Below, piece after piece: positions 55,601-63,422 of a DNA stretch of 64,000 nucleotides. The translations under genes were made by a program, and so were the position numbers. The stretch is from Hoeflea prorocentri (GTDB lineage Bacteria; Pseudomonadota; Alphaproteobacteria; Rhizobiales; Rhizobiaceae). The notes under the pieces are model-generated. The model was not told where the DNA came from, searched no databases, and saw only the letters and a program-made list of their open reading frames with translations. The stretch covers positions 2,418,001 to 2,482,000 of the forward strand of contig NZ_JAPJZI010000001.1 in the NCBI RefSeq assembly GCF_027944115.1, in the 5' to 3' direction. Within the stretch, counting starts at the first letter, position 1, and every line of letters begins with the position of its first letter.

Positions 55601-56747
55601 CGGATACATCGTCGCCATTGCCAGCGCCTTTTGCGCTTCCTCCGGACCCACTGGCCCCACCACCGGCGTCACCGCCATTCCCGCCGGCGCCGCCATAGCT
55701 TCTTGCAAACAGGCCGGATGCTGTTTCACCGCTGGTGGTGATCGTGGCCGCATCCATTATGAATGTAATGGTGCCTGCCGAACCTCCCTTGCCACCATTG
55801 CCTCCGGTCACATGGCTCAGGTCTGTTCCTGACCCCTTGCCACCCTTTCCTCCTGCGCCTCCGAGCGTCTCCAGAAACACAGCCGGCGTCGAATTCGCAA
55901 TGGTGGCTCCTGATACGGTCGAATGAATCCGGACGTCTATATTGCCGCTCACACCGCCATCGCCGCCGTTTCCACCGTGAATATTTGTGCTGCTTCCACC
56001 TTGTCCCGCGCCCTCTCCGCCTTCGCCGCCATCGCCGCCTTGCAACAACACGCTGACAATCGACCCGGCAGTCGAGGTCAGGTTGGCAAGCTCACCGCTG
56101 TCGATCTTGACCGTTATACCGCCGGCGCTTCCGCCTGCCCCGCCGGTGCCGCCCCGCCCGGAGTTAAAAGCGGCGTTCTTGCCCTTTCCACCTGTGCCAC
56201 CGTCCCCACCATCACTGGTGAAGACAAGCGCCGCGACACCGGTCACAGTGGTCGTGTTCGTAACCGTCAGGGACACAGCGCCTGTTGAGCCGCCATCGCC
56301 ACCGCTATCGGCATTACCGGTCTTCTCTTTGCCGATGGCTCCGTTCCCGCCTGTAAGTGTCACTGACAGCGCCGTGTCGCCTGCAGAGGTGGCATTGATC
56401 CCGTACGCGTTCGATCCATCGAAATCTATATCGAAGGCGGTGGTGTCGCCGCCGGCGTCACCGGTGCCGGTGCCGTCAGCTCCGCCCGCCACTATGGCTA
56501 TCGCACCGGCGTCGGTGTTGAGATCCTGAATGGTGACCTGCGTTTCGTTGGTCAGGCCTAGCGACAGGCCGGACGAAAAGTTGCCTGTACACGTGAACGT
56601 GGAATCCGCGGTGGAGCAATCTGCGTTTGCGACAGGCAAGTGGACCAATGTGATCGCGGCCACAAAGAAGCCGCCGACAGCACCGCGCACCAAAGATCGA
56701 ATGAGAGGCCGTTGTCCGTGTTCGCACGGCAGCGATCTTGCCACCAT
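49665..56747 (-). CDS. Giant autotransporter with glycine-rich repeat passenger
   Basis: A 2360-residue type V secreted protein. The signal peptide is long (about 1-43): a polar, basic stretch of about 24 residues, then GFFVAAITLVHLPVANA. The passenger (about 44-1900) is built from about 25 degenerate units of 60-90 residues, each containing a variant of AxxAQSVGGGGGxGG and a predicted beta-helix rung. A linker and a C-terminal 12-strand autotransporter beta-domain (about 2090-2360: CAWLSIGASHHHRDKNPD to the final LKIPF) follow; a terminal Phe is the Bam recognition signature. ATG 56747 is preferred because the 75 codons upstream look non-signal-like. Roles in adhesion or biofilm are likely but unproven. 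Confidence 0.88.
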   Translation of the reverse strand: MVARSLPCEHGQRPLIRSLVRGAVGGFFVAAITLVHLPVANADCSTADSTFTCTGNFSSGLSLGLTNETQVTIQDLNTDAGAIAIVAGGADGTGTGDAGGDTTAFDIDFDGSNAYGINATSAGDTALSVTLTGGNGAIGKEKTGNADSGGDGGSTGAVSLTVTNTTTVTGVAALVFTSDGGDGGTGGKGKNAAFNSGRGGTGGAGGSAGGITVKIDSGELANLTSTAGSIVSVLLQGGDGGEGGEGAGQGGSSTNIHGGNGGDGGVSGNIDVRIHSTVSGATIANSTPAVFLETLGGAGGKGGKGSGTDLSHVTGGNGGKGGSAGTITFIMDAATITTSGETASGLFARSYGGAGGNGGDAGGGASGSGGSAKGAGNGDDVSVTITANITTTGRDADGILIQSVGGFAGDGGSAAEVLDSYGAASESAGTAGTAGLTLGSGSIIQTSGEGAAGVFVQSVGGGGGKGGSGEAFASLGGSGSAGGDADSVTIVFDSNVTVKTAGIKAPAVVAQSMGGGGGSGGSSDGVEALGGSGGSGGAGKDVTVTLDGSKISSDGVFSDALVLQSIGGGGGIGGSVETFNLDVGFSTGGTGGTAGNGGTVTLKSASTTVGSVEALGYRSHGVLLQSIGGGGGNSSNDLTLAAGIGVDINLGQGGNAGSGGAGDTVTAVQNYFTVKTQEDLSHGFVAQSIGGGGGMSGSTINYDAIDAGVSFTQTVGGSAGDGGAGGAVKVVLFESVTTGGVHSPAVVAHSVGGGGGIAGSTFGGSGLTFGSVDNTVGGSGGRGGDGGTVTLTTNSDMTTTGLVSHAIVAQSIGGGGGMGGWTSTIDVASSGNIELTSGGNSGTGGSGGNVTVNQQGDASVIHASGNNSSAIVAHSIGGGGGMSDMTLTGDLASVGEVSITAGGSGGGAGNAGAVLVTTAGQIIVDGDNGIGVTAQSIAGSGGTSSFSINADLFNGGSYSQTVSGNGGTGGMAATVEIDNEADITTSGDNGTALLAQSVGGGGGNALGVISVEAMTVGEVSMALGGDGGASGSGGAVTVTNGASLATTGEYAYGIMAQSVGGEGGSAWLAVDAGLSAGEYTADIDVTLGGTGGSGSKGGTVNVNNGGAISTQDFSAVGLLAQSVGGAGGSGGTALSGVMSFSSNSSLTVDVGIGGEGGGGGAGGDVSVVNLGSITTGRFYSSAVLAQSIGGNGGSGGSSFVFASDSSTSGTLGATVTVGGAAGNGGIGGDVDVFNLASLSTTRGGSKGIYAQSIGGNGGQGGTAANILLDFTSASASSVEVSAAVSVGGKGGTGANAGGVTVNNFGSITTGGDVSSAIFAQSVGGGGGDGGSAESFPLLQFFSSASDGASTGSYSLTFDLGGNGGVGGTGGAVDVTNVADISTSGVASYGIFAHSVGGGGGSGGNGEYAANDFADALTEALESQTGDPQDIFEEYIYAGIDDALSAYYWYLAIQGLSGFKIKSELTNWVIDIGGYGGAAGDGGDLTVDNFRTITTTGASGTAIFAQSVGGGGGVGGDGAAGSISQVTVGGRGSGGGNGGHILIDNRGAINTSGLGAMGMFVQSVGGGGGAAGDVELSFGSPVYTASFGLGVVAQEDSGAGGNGGNIDISSIAAITTSGQFAHGIWAQSTGGSGGAVGVTANTPNTYIGNVGDPGSGGTINIETVDAITMTGDYSTGIFAQSLGGSGDDGGAITLDIHGDIISSGTQGYGIVAQSDGYNSAGNVTINIGRLSTVSTGGTANNGYQAIDILGADTATINNEGTISTAQAFASSSDYSTVITMKGDKNTINNRGTISGGLAMKGGSTNLFDNKDGGVFEMGYTVDLSSSGNLVNAGTLSPGGTGNIITTSLKGKLSSQFHSDGIYLFDLEMGRRSDGKSDEILLANSSGSQTPKATVSANPTGTNLLNSGDSGSSTIIYSDDVTLSIKNLAAADTATVDYSLVLKNSKTIDLEYTVDYSSDDLALSQNQQKAAALIEELIAARNAELSGGSVATTSLLGSGDDASAVPLASDVALASVADNYEFVEDAASIILGLATVEELKGAYDKLAPGDVFAAVDAAYFSAFGFSGALNACAGGQNIATADLGAHGTCAWLSIGASHHHRDKNPDAVGYNENVFAIAGGLEYEFTPGWFAGLGLGYEFFNQSSSTFSSNGGRVQLGGSLRAEIGKTSISGSVLGGYGHYDFTREAFSSSGGVFANSNPNLWWVSGQATIGHEFAVTDTSSIKPSFGVGVTHYYQGGFTEAEGGDFKLAIGSISGTVFNFNPAVDISTEFDLSGSTAKATFHLGMLALSGGQNRSTTAQLQAAGFGSSSYTLVDEADSMFADIGASIETHFGERAMFEAGVGALFSADVQEFGGQARLKIPF
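51600..56080 (-). repeat. About 25 degenerate Gly-rich coding repeats in the autotransporter
   Basis: The protein units recur at roughly 150-300 bp intervals and centre on AQS[VI]GGGGGxGG, with variants such as HSVGGGGG, QSIGGNGG, ARSYGGAGG and ETLGGAGG. The units nearest the N-terminus and nearest the barrel are the most degenerate, while the middle ones are close to each other. Between the Gly blocks are alternating hydrophobic segments such as GAVTVTNGASLATTG that suit beta-helix turns. The DNA repeats are imperfect, and the length of the block makes it prone to recombination. The antisense strand shows long Pro-rich open frames as a by-product. Confidence 0.85.
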
Positions 56748-57368
56748 CGAACAAGACCAATGCGGAAAACCCGCAGTTTTCACGACACGTATCTGTGTTA
56801 TCTCAAGTCCGCCCTGACCACCGCATTGACTGCACTTCAAGGGAGAACCGCAAACAGCCGGCAGGTCTGTTGGCTGTATGTCGGCACCCACGTGACGAAA
56901 ACCAAGGCTAGCAGATTCGCCGCAACCTACCGTTGGATGCCCATCTCGTTCTTTCTTGGATTTTTGTCTCAATCCGCCCCGAAATGGCTCTGCTTCCCAA
57001 GGTACGGAAACTGTGCTTGCTGCAGGCCTGGATCGGACTTGAAGCTACAACGTGACGTCGTCAATCTTTATGCGGGCCACCCATGGAGTTTTTGCCGATA
57101 GTTTTCACAGGTGACGCACCTTGGAGGCGGCCCGCCTTTAAGATTCTGATATTTATATATTTTTTTATACGCCTTATGAACATCCCAGTTGATTTACTCT
57201 CTGCACTAGCGGGAACATTCACGAAAAATTCGCGATGTAAGATATATTTTGGGCAGTATTCTTGTTTGATATATATAGAATGACTATATGCTCACGAAAT
57301 ATATTGCTTCGCGCTGATCCGGTCAGTTCCCCTGCCCGTATCTGTCATCGAAGGGCAAGGGGTTATTG
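56748..57368. other. Divergent AT-rich intergenic region between the autotransporter and padR
   Basis: 621 bp with no gene that I can support. The minus-strand open frame of the autotransporter continues to 56972 but lacks coding character beyond the chosen start. The stretch 57130-57310 is much richer in A and T than the window average, with many TATA-like words, and should contain the promoters for padR (plus) and possibly the autotransporter (minus). One palindrome is listed separately. Confidence 0.55.
57263..57290 (+). promoter_or_regulatory. Candidate padR promoter with overlapping palindromic operator
   Basis: TTGTTT (57263-57268) and TATATG (57285-57290) are 16 bp apart and could be -35 and -10 elements, about 75 bp upstream of the padR ATG. 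The -10 overlaps a perfect inverted repeat ATATAG-N5-CTATAT (57273-57289). PadR proteins usually repress their own operons by binding AT-rich palindromes over the promoter, so this is a plausible autoregulatory operator. Confidence 0.45.
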
Positions 57369-57923
57369 ATGAACGTTCGTACGGTATGCCTGGCGATTTT
57401 GCAGTTTTCCGACGCCACAGGCTACGAAATCAAAAAAATGTCGACGGAGGAGCAATTCTCCTACTTCATCGACGCGAGTTTCGGATCGATTTATCCGGCG
57501 CTTTCGCGGCTGCAGGAGGACGGTTGCGTGACGGTGCGCGAGGAATATGAATCCGGCAAACCGCCCCGAAAGGTCTACTCCATCACAGACAAAGGCCGCG
57601 AGGAGCTGATTGAATCGCTTCAAGTGCTGCCACGCCCCGACACCTTCAAGTCCGAGTTTTTGCTGATCGCCCTTTGCGCGGGTCTGCTCGACCGGGACAC
57701 CATTGTGCGAGCAATCGACAAGCGAATCAGTGACCTGAAAAAGGACTTTGAAATGTTCGATGAAGCTCAGTCATGCGCCGAAAACGGACCGGCAGGATTG
57801 AGCTGGGTCGCCGACTACGGTCGCTTCGTGCACGAAGCGAGCCTTCAGTATCTTCTGGAACACCGGGGCAGACTGGAAGCGTTGACACTTGCCCCCGACC
57901 GCCCAAGCGAAGCGGCCGAATAA
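57369..57923 (+). CDS. PadR-family transcriptional regulator
   Basis: A 184-residue repressor with the PadR winged-helix domain: NVRTVCLAILQFSDATGYEI at the N-terminus, IYPALSRLQEDGCVTVREE near residue 41, and the wing PPRKVYSITDKGREEL near residue 66. A C-terminal helical dimerisation domain follows (about 90-175). ATG 57369 with AAGGGG seven bases upstream is preferred over TTG 57366. It is the first gene of a unit with the RND efflux pair (18 bp gap), a common arrangement in which PadR represses the pump until a ligand binds. Confidence 0.93.
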   Translation: MNVRTVCLAILQFSDATGYEIKKMSTEEQFSYFIDASFGSIYPALSRLQEDGCVTVREEYESGKPPRKVYSITDKGREELIESLQVLPRPDTFKSEFLLIALCAGLLDRDTIVRAIDKRISDLKKDFEMFDEAQSCAENGPAGLSWVADYGRFVHEASLQYLLEHRGRLEALTLAPDRPSEAAE

Positions 57924-57941
57924 AAAGACAGGAGCCATGTT

Positions 57942-59069
57942 ATGGCATTTCGCATCAAGGGATCTCATATCGCCGCATTGGTGATTGCAGGCGCGGTGAT
58001 TGGTTGGATGGGCACGGGCAATATCGTTGTCGGCGGCCAGGCCAATTCGGAAAACGCCGTTTTACCGCCGGCCGAACGCGAGGAAAATCGCGACGAGCTG
58101 TTCAAGGTTCGTTTCGTGACCGTCAATCCGGAAACGCGGCCCAACATTCTCCTTGTAAGAGGCCGCACCAAGGCCGATGCAATCGTGCCCGTTCGGGCGG
58201 AAACATCGGGAACGCTTGAGAAACGGCTGGTTTCCAAAGGCGACCGCGTCGAACAGGGCGATCTGGTTTGCCAGCTTGACCGCGGCGTACGGCAGGCAGC
58301 CGTGGACCGGGCGCTTGCGGCGTATGAGCAAGCCGTTTTCGACTATGAAGGCTCCGCCTCCCTACAAAAGCAGGGCTTTGCCTCTGAGACGCGCATGAAG
58401 GCGCTCAAGGCGGCAATGGACGGTGCAGCGGCAACGCTTGCGGAAACCAGGCTTGAACTTGACCGTACCGACATCACGGCGACTGCCGATGGCGTGGTGC
58501 AGGACCCGATCGCCGAAATAGGCGACAATCTCTCCGGCGGCGATGTCTGCGTCACCCTGATCAACGCCGACCCCCTTCTCTTTATCGGGCAGGTGTCGGA
58601 ACGACAGGTCGGACAGGTCGATGTCGGAAACCGGGCCCAGGTGCAACTGATTTCCGGCGAGCTCGTGTCAGGCACCATCCGCTACGTCGCCTCCTCGGCC
58701 GACGAGGCGACACGCACCTTCCTGATCGAGGTCGAGATCGACAACCCTGACAATGCCTTGCGGGACGGAGTGACGGCGGCCGCCCAGATTGAACTGGACG
58801 GCTCGGAAGCCTATCAGATACGCCCGTCCTGGCTGACGCTTAATGATGAAGGTTCCGTCGGTGTGCGCGTTGTCGACGAAGACAATTCGGTTTCGTTCAG
58901 GCAACTGAAAATCATTTCACACACGCCGGATACGATGTGGGTTACGGGACTTGAGCCCGGCACCAGGGTCATCTCAGTCGGCCAGGACTACGTGGTCCCC
59001 GGCCAAACCGTAGAGCCGGTGGCGGCCGATATAGCTGCCACAATGAGCAAGGATGACGTTCGCTCATGA
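57942..59069 (+). CDS. RND efflux periplasmic adaptor (membrane fusion protein)
   Basis: A 375-residue adaptor: N-terminal membrane anchor (HIAALVIAGAVIGWMGTGNI), a split lipoyl/barrel-sandwich domain (VPVRAETSGTLEKRLVSKGD near residue 80 and DITATADGVVQDPIAEIGDN near residue 175), a short alpha-hairpin between them, then the beta-barrel (FIGQVSERQVGQVDVGNRAQ). Lipoyl halves with a short hairpin fit HlyD/AcrA-family adaptors. It follows padR by 18 bp and overlaps the permease gene as ATGA (59066-59069). An outer-membrane factor gene is not in the window. Confidence 0.92.
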   Translation: MAFRIKGSHIAALVIAGAVIGWMGTGNIVVGGQANSENAVLPPAEREENRDELFKVRFVTVNPETRPNILLVRGRTKADAIVPVRAETSGTLEKRLVSKGDRVEQGDLVCQLDRGVRQAAVDRALAAYEQAVFDYEGSASLQKQGFASETRMKALKAAMDGAAATLAETRLELDRTDITATADGVVQDPIAEIGDNLSGGDVCVTLINADPLLFIGQVSERQVGQVDVGNRAQVQLISGELVSGTIRYVASSADEATRTFLIEVEIDNPDNALRDGVTAAAQIELDGSEAYQIRPSWLTLNDEGSVGVRVVDEDNSVSFRQLKIISHTPDTMWVTGLEPGTRVISVGQDYVVPGQTVEPVAADIAATMSKDDVRS

Positions 59070-62000
59070 CTTCCGCGCTGCAAACAATCATCTCACGCCC
59101 GAAGACCGTCCTGACATTGATGATCTTCATGGTGGCGGCCGGGATCATGTCCTATATCGGCATCCCCAAGGAAGCCAATCCGGATATTGACGTTCCCGTC
59201 TATTACGTCTCGATCAGCCAACAGGGCATCTCGCCGCGGGATGCCGAGCGGCTGCTCATACGGCCGATGGAAACATCGCTTCGCGGGCTTGACGGGCTGA
59301 AGGAATTGACGGCCGTCGCCTCGGAAGGTCACGCCGGCATCGTCCTGGAGTTCAACATTGAGACGGACAGCGACCAGGTTCTCGCCGATGTGCGTGACAA
59401 GGTGGATGAGGCAAAGGCGGAGCTGCCCGCCGAGGCCGACGAGCCGACCATCACCGAGACCAATTTCGCGCTGCAGCCGACGATCATCGTGACGCTTTCC
59501 GGCGATGTACCGGAACGCACGCTGACGACACATGCGCGGCGGCTCAAGGACGAGATCGAGGCGATCTCATCGGTCCGGGAAGCCAGCCTGACGGGCAACC
59601 GTGAAGAGATGCTTGAGGTCATTGTCGACCTCATGAAAATGGAATCCTACGACGTCACGCAGGACGAGTTGCTGAATGCGCTGACCCAGAACAACCAGCT
59701 GGTGGCCGCAGGCTTCATCGATGACGGCAACGGCCGCTTCAATGTCAAGGTTCCCGGCCTTGTCGAGACGGCGCAGGATGTCTTCGAAATCCCGATCAAA
59801 CAAAGCGGCGAAGGTGTTGTCACGCTTGGCGAACTGGCGGAAATCCGGCGGACCTATAAGGATCCCTCCGCCTTCACACGCGTCAACGGGCAGCCGGCCA
59901 TCTCCATCGAGGTGACCAAGCGCATCGGCACCAACATCATCGAGAACAATGATCAGGTGCGTGCGGTCGTGCAGGATTTCACCAAGGACTGGCCGAAAGC
60001 CATCCATGTGAATTATCTGCTCGATCAGTCGAGCTTCATCTTCGAGGTGCTGGGTTCGCTGCAATCGTCGATCATGACGGCAATCGTGCTGGTGATGATC
60101 TGTGTTGTGGGGACGCTTGGCCTGCGTTCCGGCCTGCTTGTCGGCCTGGCGATACCGGGCTCGTTCATGCTCGCCTTCCTGATCCTCGGCGGTCTTGGCA
60201 TGACCGTCAACATGATGGTCATGTTCGGCATGGTTCTGACGGTCGGCATGCTGGTGGACGGCGCGATTGTCGTGACCGAATATGCGGACCGGAAAATATC
60301 CGAGGGCATGTCGCCCGCCGACGCCTATAAACGCGCGTCCAGACTGATGTTCTGGCCAGTGGTCTCGTCAACGGCGACAACACTTGCTGCCTTCCTGCCG
60401 CTTCTGCTTTGGCCGGGGGTACCGGGCGAATTCATGAGCTACCTGCCCAGAATGGTGATCATCGTTCTGACGGCATCGCTGCTGACGGCCCTTGTCTTCC
60501 TGCCGGTGACCGGAACGGCGTTCGCACAGATCGCCGCGATCGCATCAAGGAACTCGAGCCTGGTCAGCGGACTGCTGGTCGGAGCGATTGCGGGTTTCTT
60601 CGCGTTTGCGGGACCAATGGCCGCGCTTGGCGCTCCGATCCAGTTTGTCGGAGCAGTCGCCATTGCTGCCCTTGCCTTCTTCCTGACCTACAGCGTGACC
60701 GGCTTCATCAACTCGCGGCGAAGTGAAAAGACCGATCCGGAAGCCGATCACGTTGCTCTCATGTTGTCATCGAGAGCCGAACTGGACGTCAAGAAAGTGC
60801 CCGGAATAACCGGCGGTTATCTGCGCTTCCTGCGTTACGCCGCAGGCACGCTTTGGGGCAACGTTCTTGTCATCGTGTCGATCCTGTCGATGACGGCGGC
60901 GAGCTTCATCTACTTTGCCAATAACAATAACGGCGTCGAGTTCTTCGTCGACGAGGAGCCGGACGTCGCCATCGTCATGGTGTCGGCACGCGGCAACATG
61001 TCGGCGACCGAGATTCGCGACCTTGTCGGCGAAGTCGAATCCGAAGTGCTGCAGGTTCCGGGCATTGAGAATGTCGTGATGATCGCCAAGGCGTCCAGCG
61101 GCGGCGGCGGCGGCAATTTCCTCAGCGGCGTGCAGGACAAACCTGCCGATGTCGTCGGTGAACTGCAGATTGAACTGGCCGATTATTGCTGCCGGCGCCG
61201 GGCAGTCGAGATTTTCGATGACATCCGCCAACGCACCGCCAACATGGCGGGCATCAAGGTGGAGGTGCGCAAAATCGAAGGCGGACCGCCGACGGGCAAG
61301 GATCTGCAGCTTGAAGTCAAATCCACCGACTACAATGCCATGGTCGCCGCGGTTGACCGTGTCCGTGACTATGTCGACACGGTCGATATTCTTTCGGACC
61401 AGGAAGACGGACGTCCCCTGCCCGGCATTGAGTGGCAGATCGACGTCGATCGCGAACAGGCGGGCCGTTACAATGCCGGTATTGTCGGTGTCGGCTCCAT
61501 GGTCCAGCTTGTGACCAATGGCGTTCTGATCGGCACCTACAGGCCGAACGACTCCGAGGACGAGGTGGATATCCGCGTCCGGCTGCCGCAGGAGCAACGC
61601 ACGCTCGATCAGTTCGAGCTGCTGAAACTGCGCACGGCGAACGGCCAGGTACCGCTGTCGAACTTCATCGAGCGGTCACCGCAGCAGAAGGTCTCGTCCA
61701 TTACGCGCCGTGACGGCCTCTACGCCATGGATGTCAAGGCGAGCGTTGCTGACGGAGCCATGGTGGATGGTCGGGCGGCGACACCGGACGATGCCGTCAA
61801 GGATGTTCAGGCATGGCTCGATACGCAGGAATGGCCGGACAATGTGTTCCTTAAGTTCCGCGGCGCGGATGAAGAACAGGAAGAGTCTGCAGCTTTCCTG
61901 CAAAATGCAGCGATTGCGGCCCTGTTCATGATGTTCGTGATTCTGCTGACGCAGTTCAACTCCTTCTACCAGACGATCCTGACGCTCTCGACCGTGATCC

Positions 62001-62575
62001 TGGCTGTCTCCGGCGTACTCGTCGGCATGGCGGTGACCGGCCAACGCTTCTCGATCATCATGACGGGAACGGGTATCGTGGCGCTTGCGGGTATTGTGGT
62101 GAACAATGCCATCGTGCTCATCGACACCTTTAACCGAATGCGGGCCGAAGGGGTGACGGATATCCGTCAGGCGGCGCTGAAGACGGCTGCCCAAAGACTG
62201 CGGCCGATCATGTTGACGACGATCACCACGATCCTCGGCCTGATTCCGATGGCGCTTCAGATCAACATGAACTTCTTTACCCAAACGATCTCGGTCGGCG
62301 GCATCACATCGATCTGGTGGGTGCAGCTTTCCACGGCGATCATCTTCGGCCTGGCCTTTTCGACAATGCTGACGCTTGTCCTCATTCCGGCCATGCTGAC
62401 GATGCCGTTGAATATTGCGGACAACTGGGGTTCGTTCAGGAACCGGATTTCCCGCATGCGGCACTCCGGAAAGGATGGCGAGCATCTCGAAGGCAAGCCG
62501 GCCGACGACAAGGGAACCGGCAAGCAGGCCGATAATGACGACCTGCCCATTGCCCGGCCGGACGCTGCCGAATAA
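59066..62575 (+). CDS. RND efflux transporter permease, enlarged
   Basis: A 1169-residue inner-membrane proton antiporter of the HAE/AcrB superfamily. TM1, the porter domain (SISQQGISPRDAERLLIRPM, then RVNGQPAISIEVTKRIG) and TM4 with GMLVDGAIVVTEYADR near residue 390 are clear; of the two usual TM4 aspartates, only the first is kept. The TM10 region IVALAGIVVNNAIVLIDTF is intact. Typical members have about 1030-1050 residues. Here about 90 extra residues, including two hydrophobic segments (about 497-520 and 525-547), sit between TM6 and TM7. The substrate is unknown. A terminator follows at 62581. Confidence 0.92.
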   Translation: MTSALQTIISRPKTVLTLMIFMVAAGIMSYIGIPKEANPDIDVPVYYVSISQQGISPRDAERLLIRPMETSLRGLDGLKELTAVASEGHAGIVLEFNIETDSDQVLADVRDKVDEAKAELPAEADEPTITETNFALQPTIIVTLSGDVPERTLTTHARRLKDEIEAISSVREASLTGNREEMLEVIVDLMKMESYDVTQDELLNALTQNNQLVAAGFIDDGNGRFNVKVPGLVETAQDVFEIPIKQSGEGVVTLGELAEIRRTYKDPSAFTRVNGQPAISIEVTKRIGTNIIENNDQVRAVVQDFTKDWPKAIHVNYLLDQSSFIFEVLGSLQSSIMTAIVLVMICVVGTLGLRSGLLVGLAIPGSFMLAFLILGGLGMTVNMMVMFGMVLTVGMLVDGAIVVTEYADRKISEGMSPADAYKRASRLMFWPVVSSTATTLAAFLPLLLWPGVPGEFMSYLPRMVIIVLTASLLTALVFLPVTGTAFAQIAAIASRNSSLVSGLLVGAIAGFFAFAGPMAALGAPIQFVGAVAIAALAFFLTYSVTGFINSRRSEKTDPEADHVALMLSSRAELDVKKVPGITGGYLRFLRYAAGTLWGNVLVIVSILSMTAASFIYFANNNNGVEFFVDEEPDVAIVMVSARGNMSATEIRDLVGEVESEVLQVPGIENVVMIAKASSGGGGGNFLSGVQDKPADVVGELQIELADYCCRRRAVEIFDDIRQRTANMAGIKVEVRKIEGGPPTGKDLQLEVKSTDYNAMVAAVDRVRDYVDTVDILSDQEDGRPLPGIEWQIDVDREQAGRYNAGIVGVGSMVQLVTNGVLIGTYRPNDSEDEVDIRVRLPQEQRTLDQFELLKLRTANGQVPLSNFIERSPQQKVSSITRRDGLYAMDVKASVADGAMVDGRAATPDDAVKDVQAWLDTQEWPDNVFLKFRGADEEQEESAAFLQNAAIAALFMMFVILLTQFNSFYQTILTLSTVILAVSGVLVGMAVTGQRFSIIMTGTGIVALAGIVVNNAIVLIDTFNRMRAEGVTDIRQAALKTAAQRLRPIMLTTITTILGLIPMALQINMNFFTQTISVGGITSIWWVQLSTAIIFGLAFSTMLTLVLIPAMLTMPLNIADNWGSFRNRISRMRHSGKDGEHLEGKPADDKGTGKQADNDDLPIARPDAAE

Positions 62576-62580
62576 CAACA

Positions 62581-62610
62581 AAACGCCGCCTTCGGGCGGC
62601 GTTTTTCTTT
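62581..62610 (+). terminator. Intrinsic terminator of the padR-RND operon
   Basis: A 10-bp stem AAACGCCGCC/GGCGGCGTTT with a TTCG tetraloop, followed by TTCTTT, 6 bp after the permease stop. It closes the three-gene operon. Confidence 0.9.
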
Positions 62611-62667
62611 GATCCAATCTTTCGGCGCCGGGATTGTGATCCAGCCCGTTGCAGCTAGTATGGCGGC

Positions 62668-63411
62668 ATGACGCCCAAGCACGACCCTTTCGAGCATCAC
62701 CCCGAGCTGCGTGACAAGATTACCGATCCGCTCACCTCGTTTTTCAGAACCTTCAAACCGTCGGACTTCGATCCCCGCATGAAGGAGGCCGGTCTTCCGG
62801 CGCACTGGCGTTTGAGCGATGAGGAACGGGAAGCCACGCGACATGAGGCGCTTTGTGGGCACATGGACGAGGACCTATGGGTCTTTGCCTATGGGTCTCT
62901 CATGTGGGACCCCGGTTTCCTGTTTGCCGAGGTTCGCAAAGCCCATGTGGATCTCTATGCCCGCTCCTTTTGCCTCAAGGACGAGATGGGTGCGCGTGGC
63001 ACGCGCGGGGCGCCAGGGCTGATGGCGGCGCTGGACAGTGGCCCAGGATGCACAGGCCTTGCGTTCCGCATCGAGCAACAGCTTCTGGATGAAGAAACCA
63101 TGATCCTGTGGCGCCGCGAAATGGCGACGGGTGTCTATATTCCGGTCGTAGTTGAAGCTGAAACGGCACACGGGCCGGTCAAGGCCGTAACCTTTGCGGC
63201 CAATCACAATGCCAGTCGCATCCGCAACGACCTGCCGCGGGAAGAACAGGTGCGCTACATCGCGACCGGCGCGGGCATACTTGGTACAAGCCTGGAATAT
63301 ATCGAGAACCTTGCCGATCATCTGATCGCTCTCAATATCGATGATGCAGAGGTCTTTTCTCTTTTGCACGAAGCGCGGGTGTTCCGTAGCGGACGACAAC
63401 AGCAGGCTTGA
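62668..63411 (+). CDS. ChaC-like gamma-glutamylcyclotransferase
   Basis: A 247-residue protein of the GGCT fold. The ligand-binding loop is LWVFAYGSLMWDPGFLF near residue 69; further motifs are ARSFCLKDEMGARGTRGAPG and REMATGVYIPVVVE with an acidic catalytic position. ChaC proteins degrade glutathione to 5-oxoproline and Cys-Gly. The length and the GTSLEYIENLADHLIAL end fit the bacterial ChaC group. It stands alone and converges with the methyltransferase at the window end. Confidence 0.88.
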   Translation: MTPKHDPFEHHPELRDKITDPLTSFFRTFKPSDFDPRMKEAGLPAHWRLSDEEREATRHEALCGHMDEDLWVFAYGSLMWDPGFLFAEVRKAHVDLYARSFCLKDEMGARGTRGAPGLMAALDSGPGCTGLAFRIEQQLLDEETMILWRREMATGVYIPVVVEAETAHGPVKAVTFAANHNASRIRNDLPREEQVRYIATGAGILGTSLEYIENLADHLIALNIDDAEVFSLLHEARVFRSGRQQQA

Positions 63412-63422
63412 AGCGACCCGTT

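Noticed and set aside
51600-56080. Regularly spaced repeats that might suggest a CRISPR array or satellite DNA
   Set aside because: The repeats are imperfect, in frame, and explained by protein units of variable length; there are no unique spacers of constant size and no cas genes.
51817-56529. Several long Pro-rich open frames on the plus strand opposite the autotransporter
   Set aside because: They are the antisense read of the Gly-rich repeats (GGN codons give NCC, Pro). They lack ribosome-binding sites and known domains, and the minus-strand frame has a clear barrel and signal peptide.
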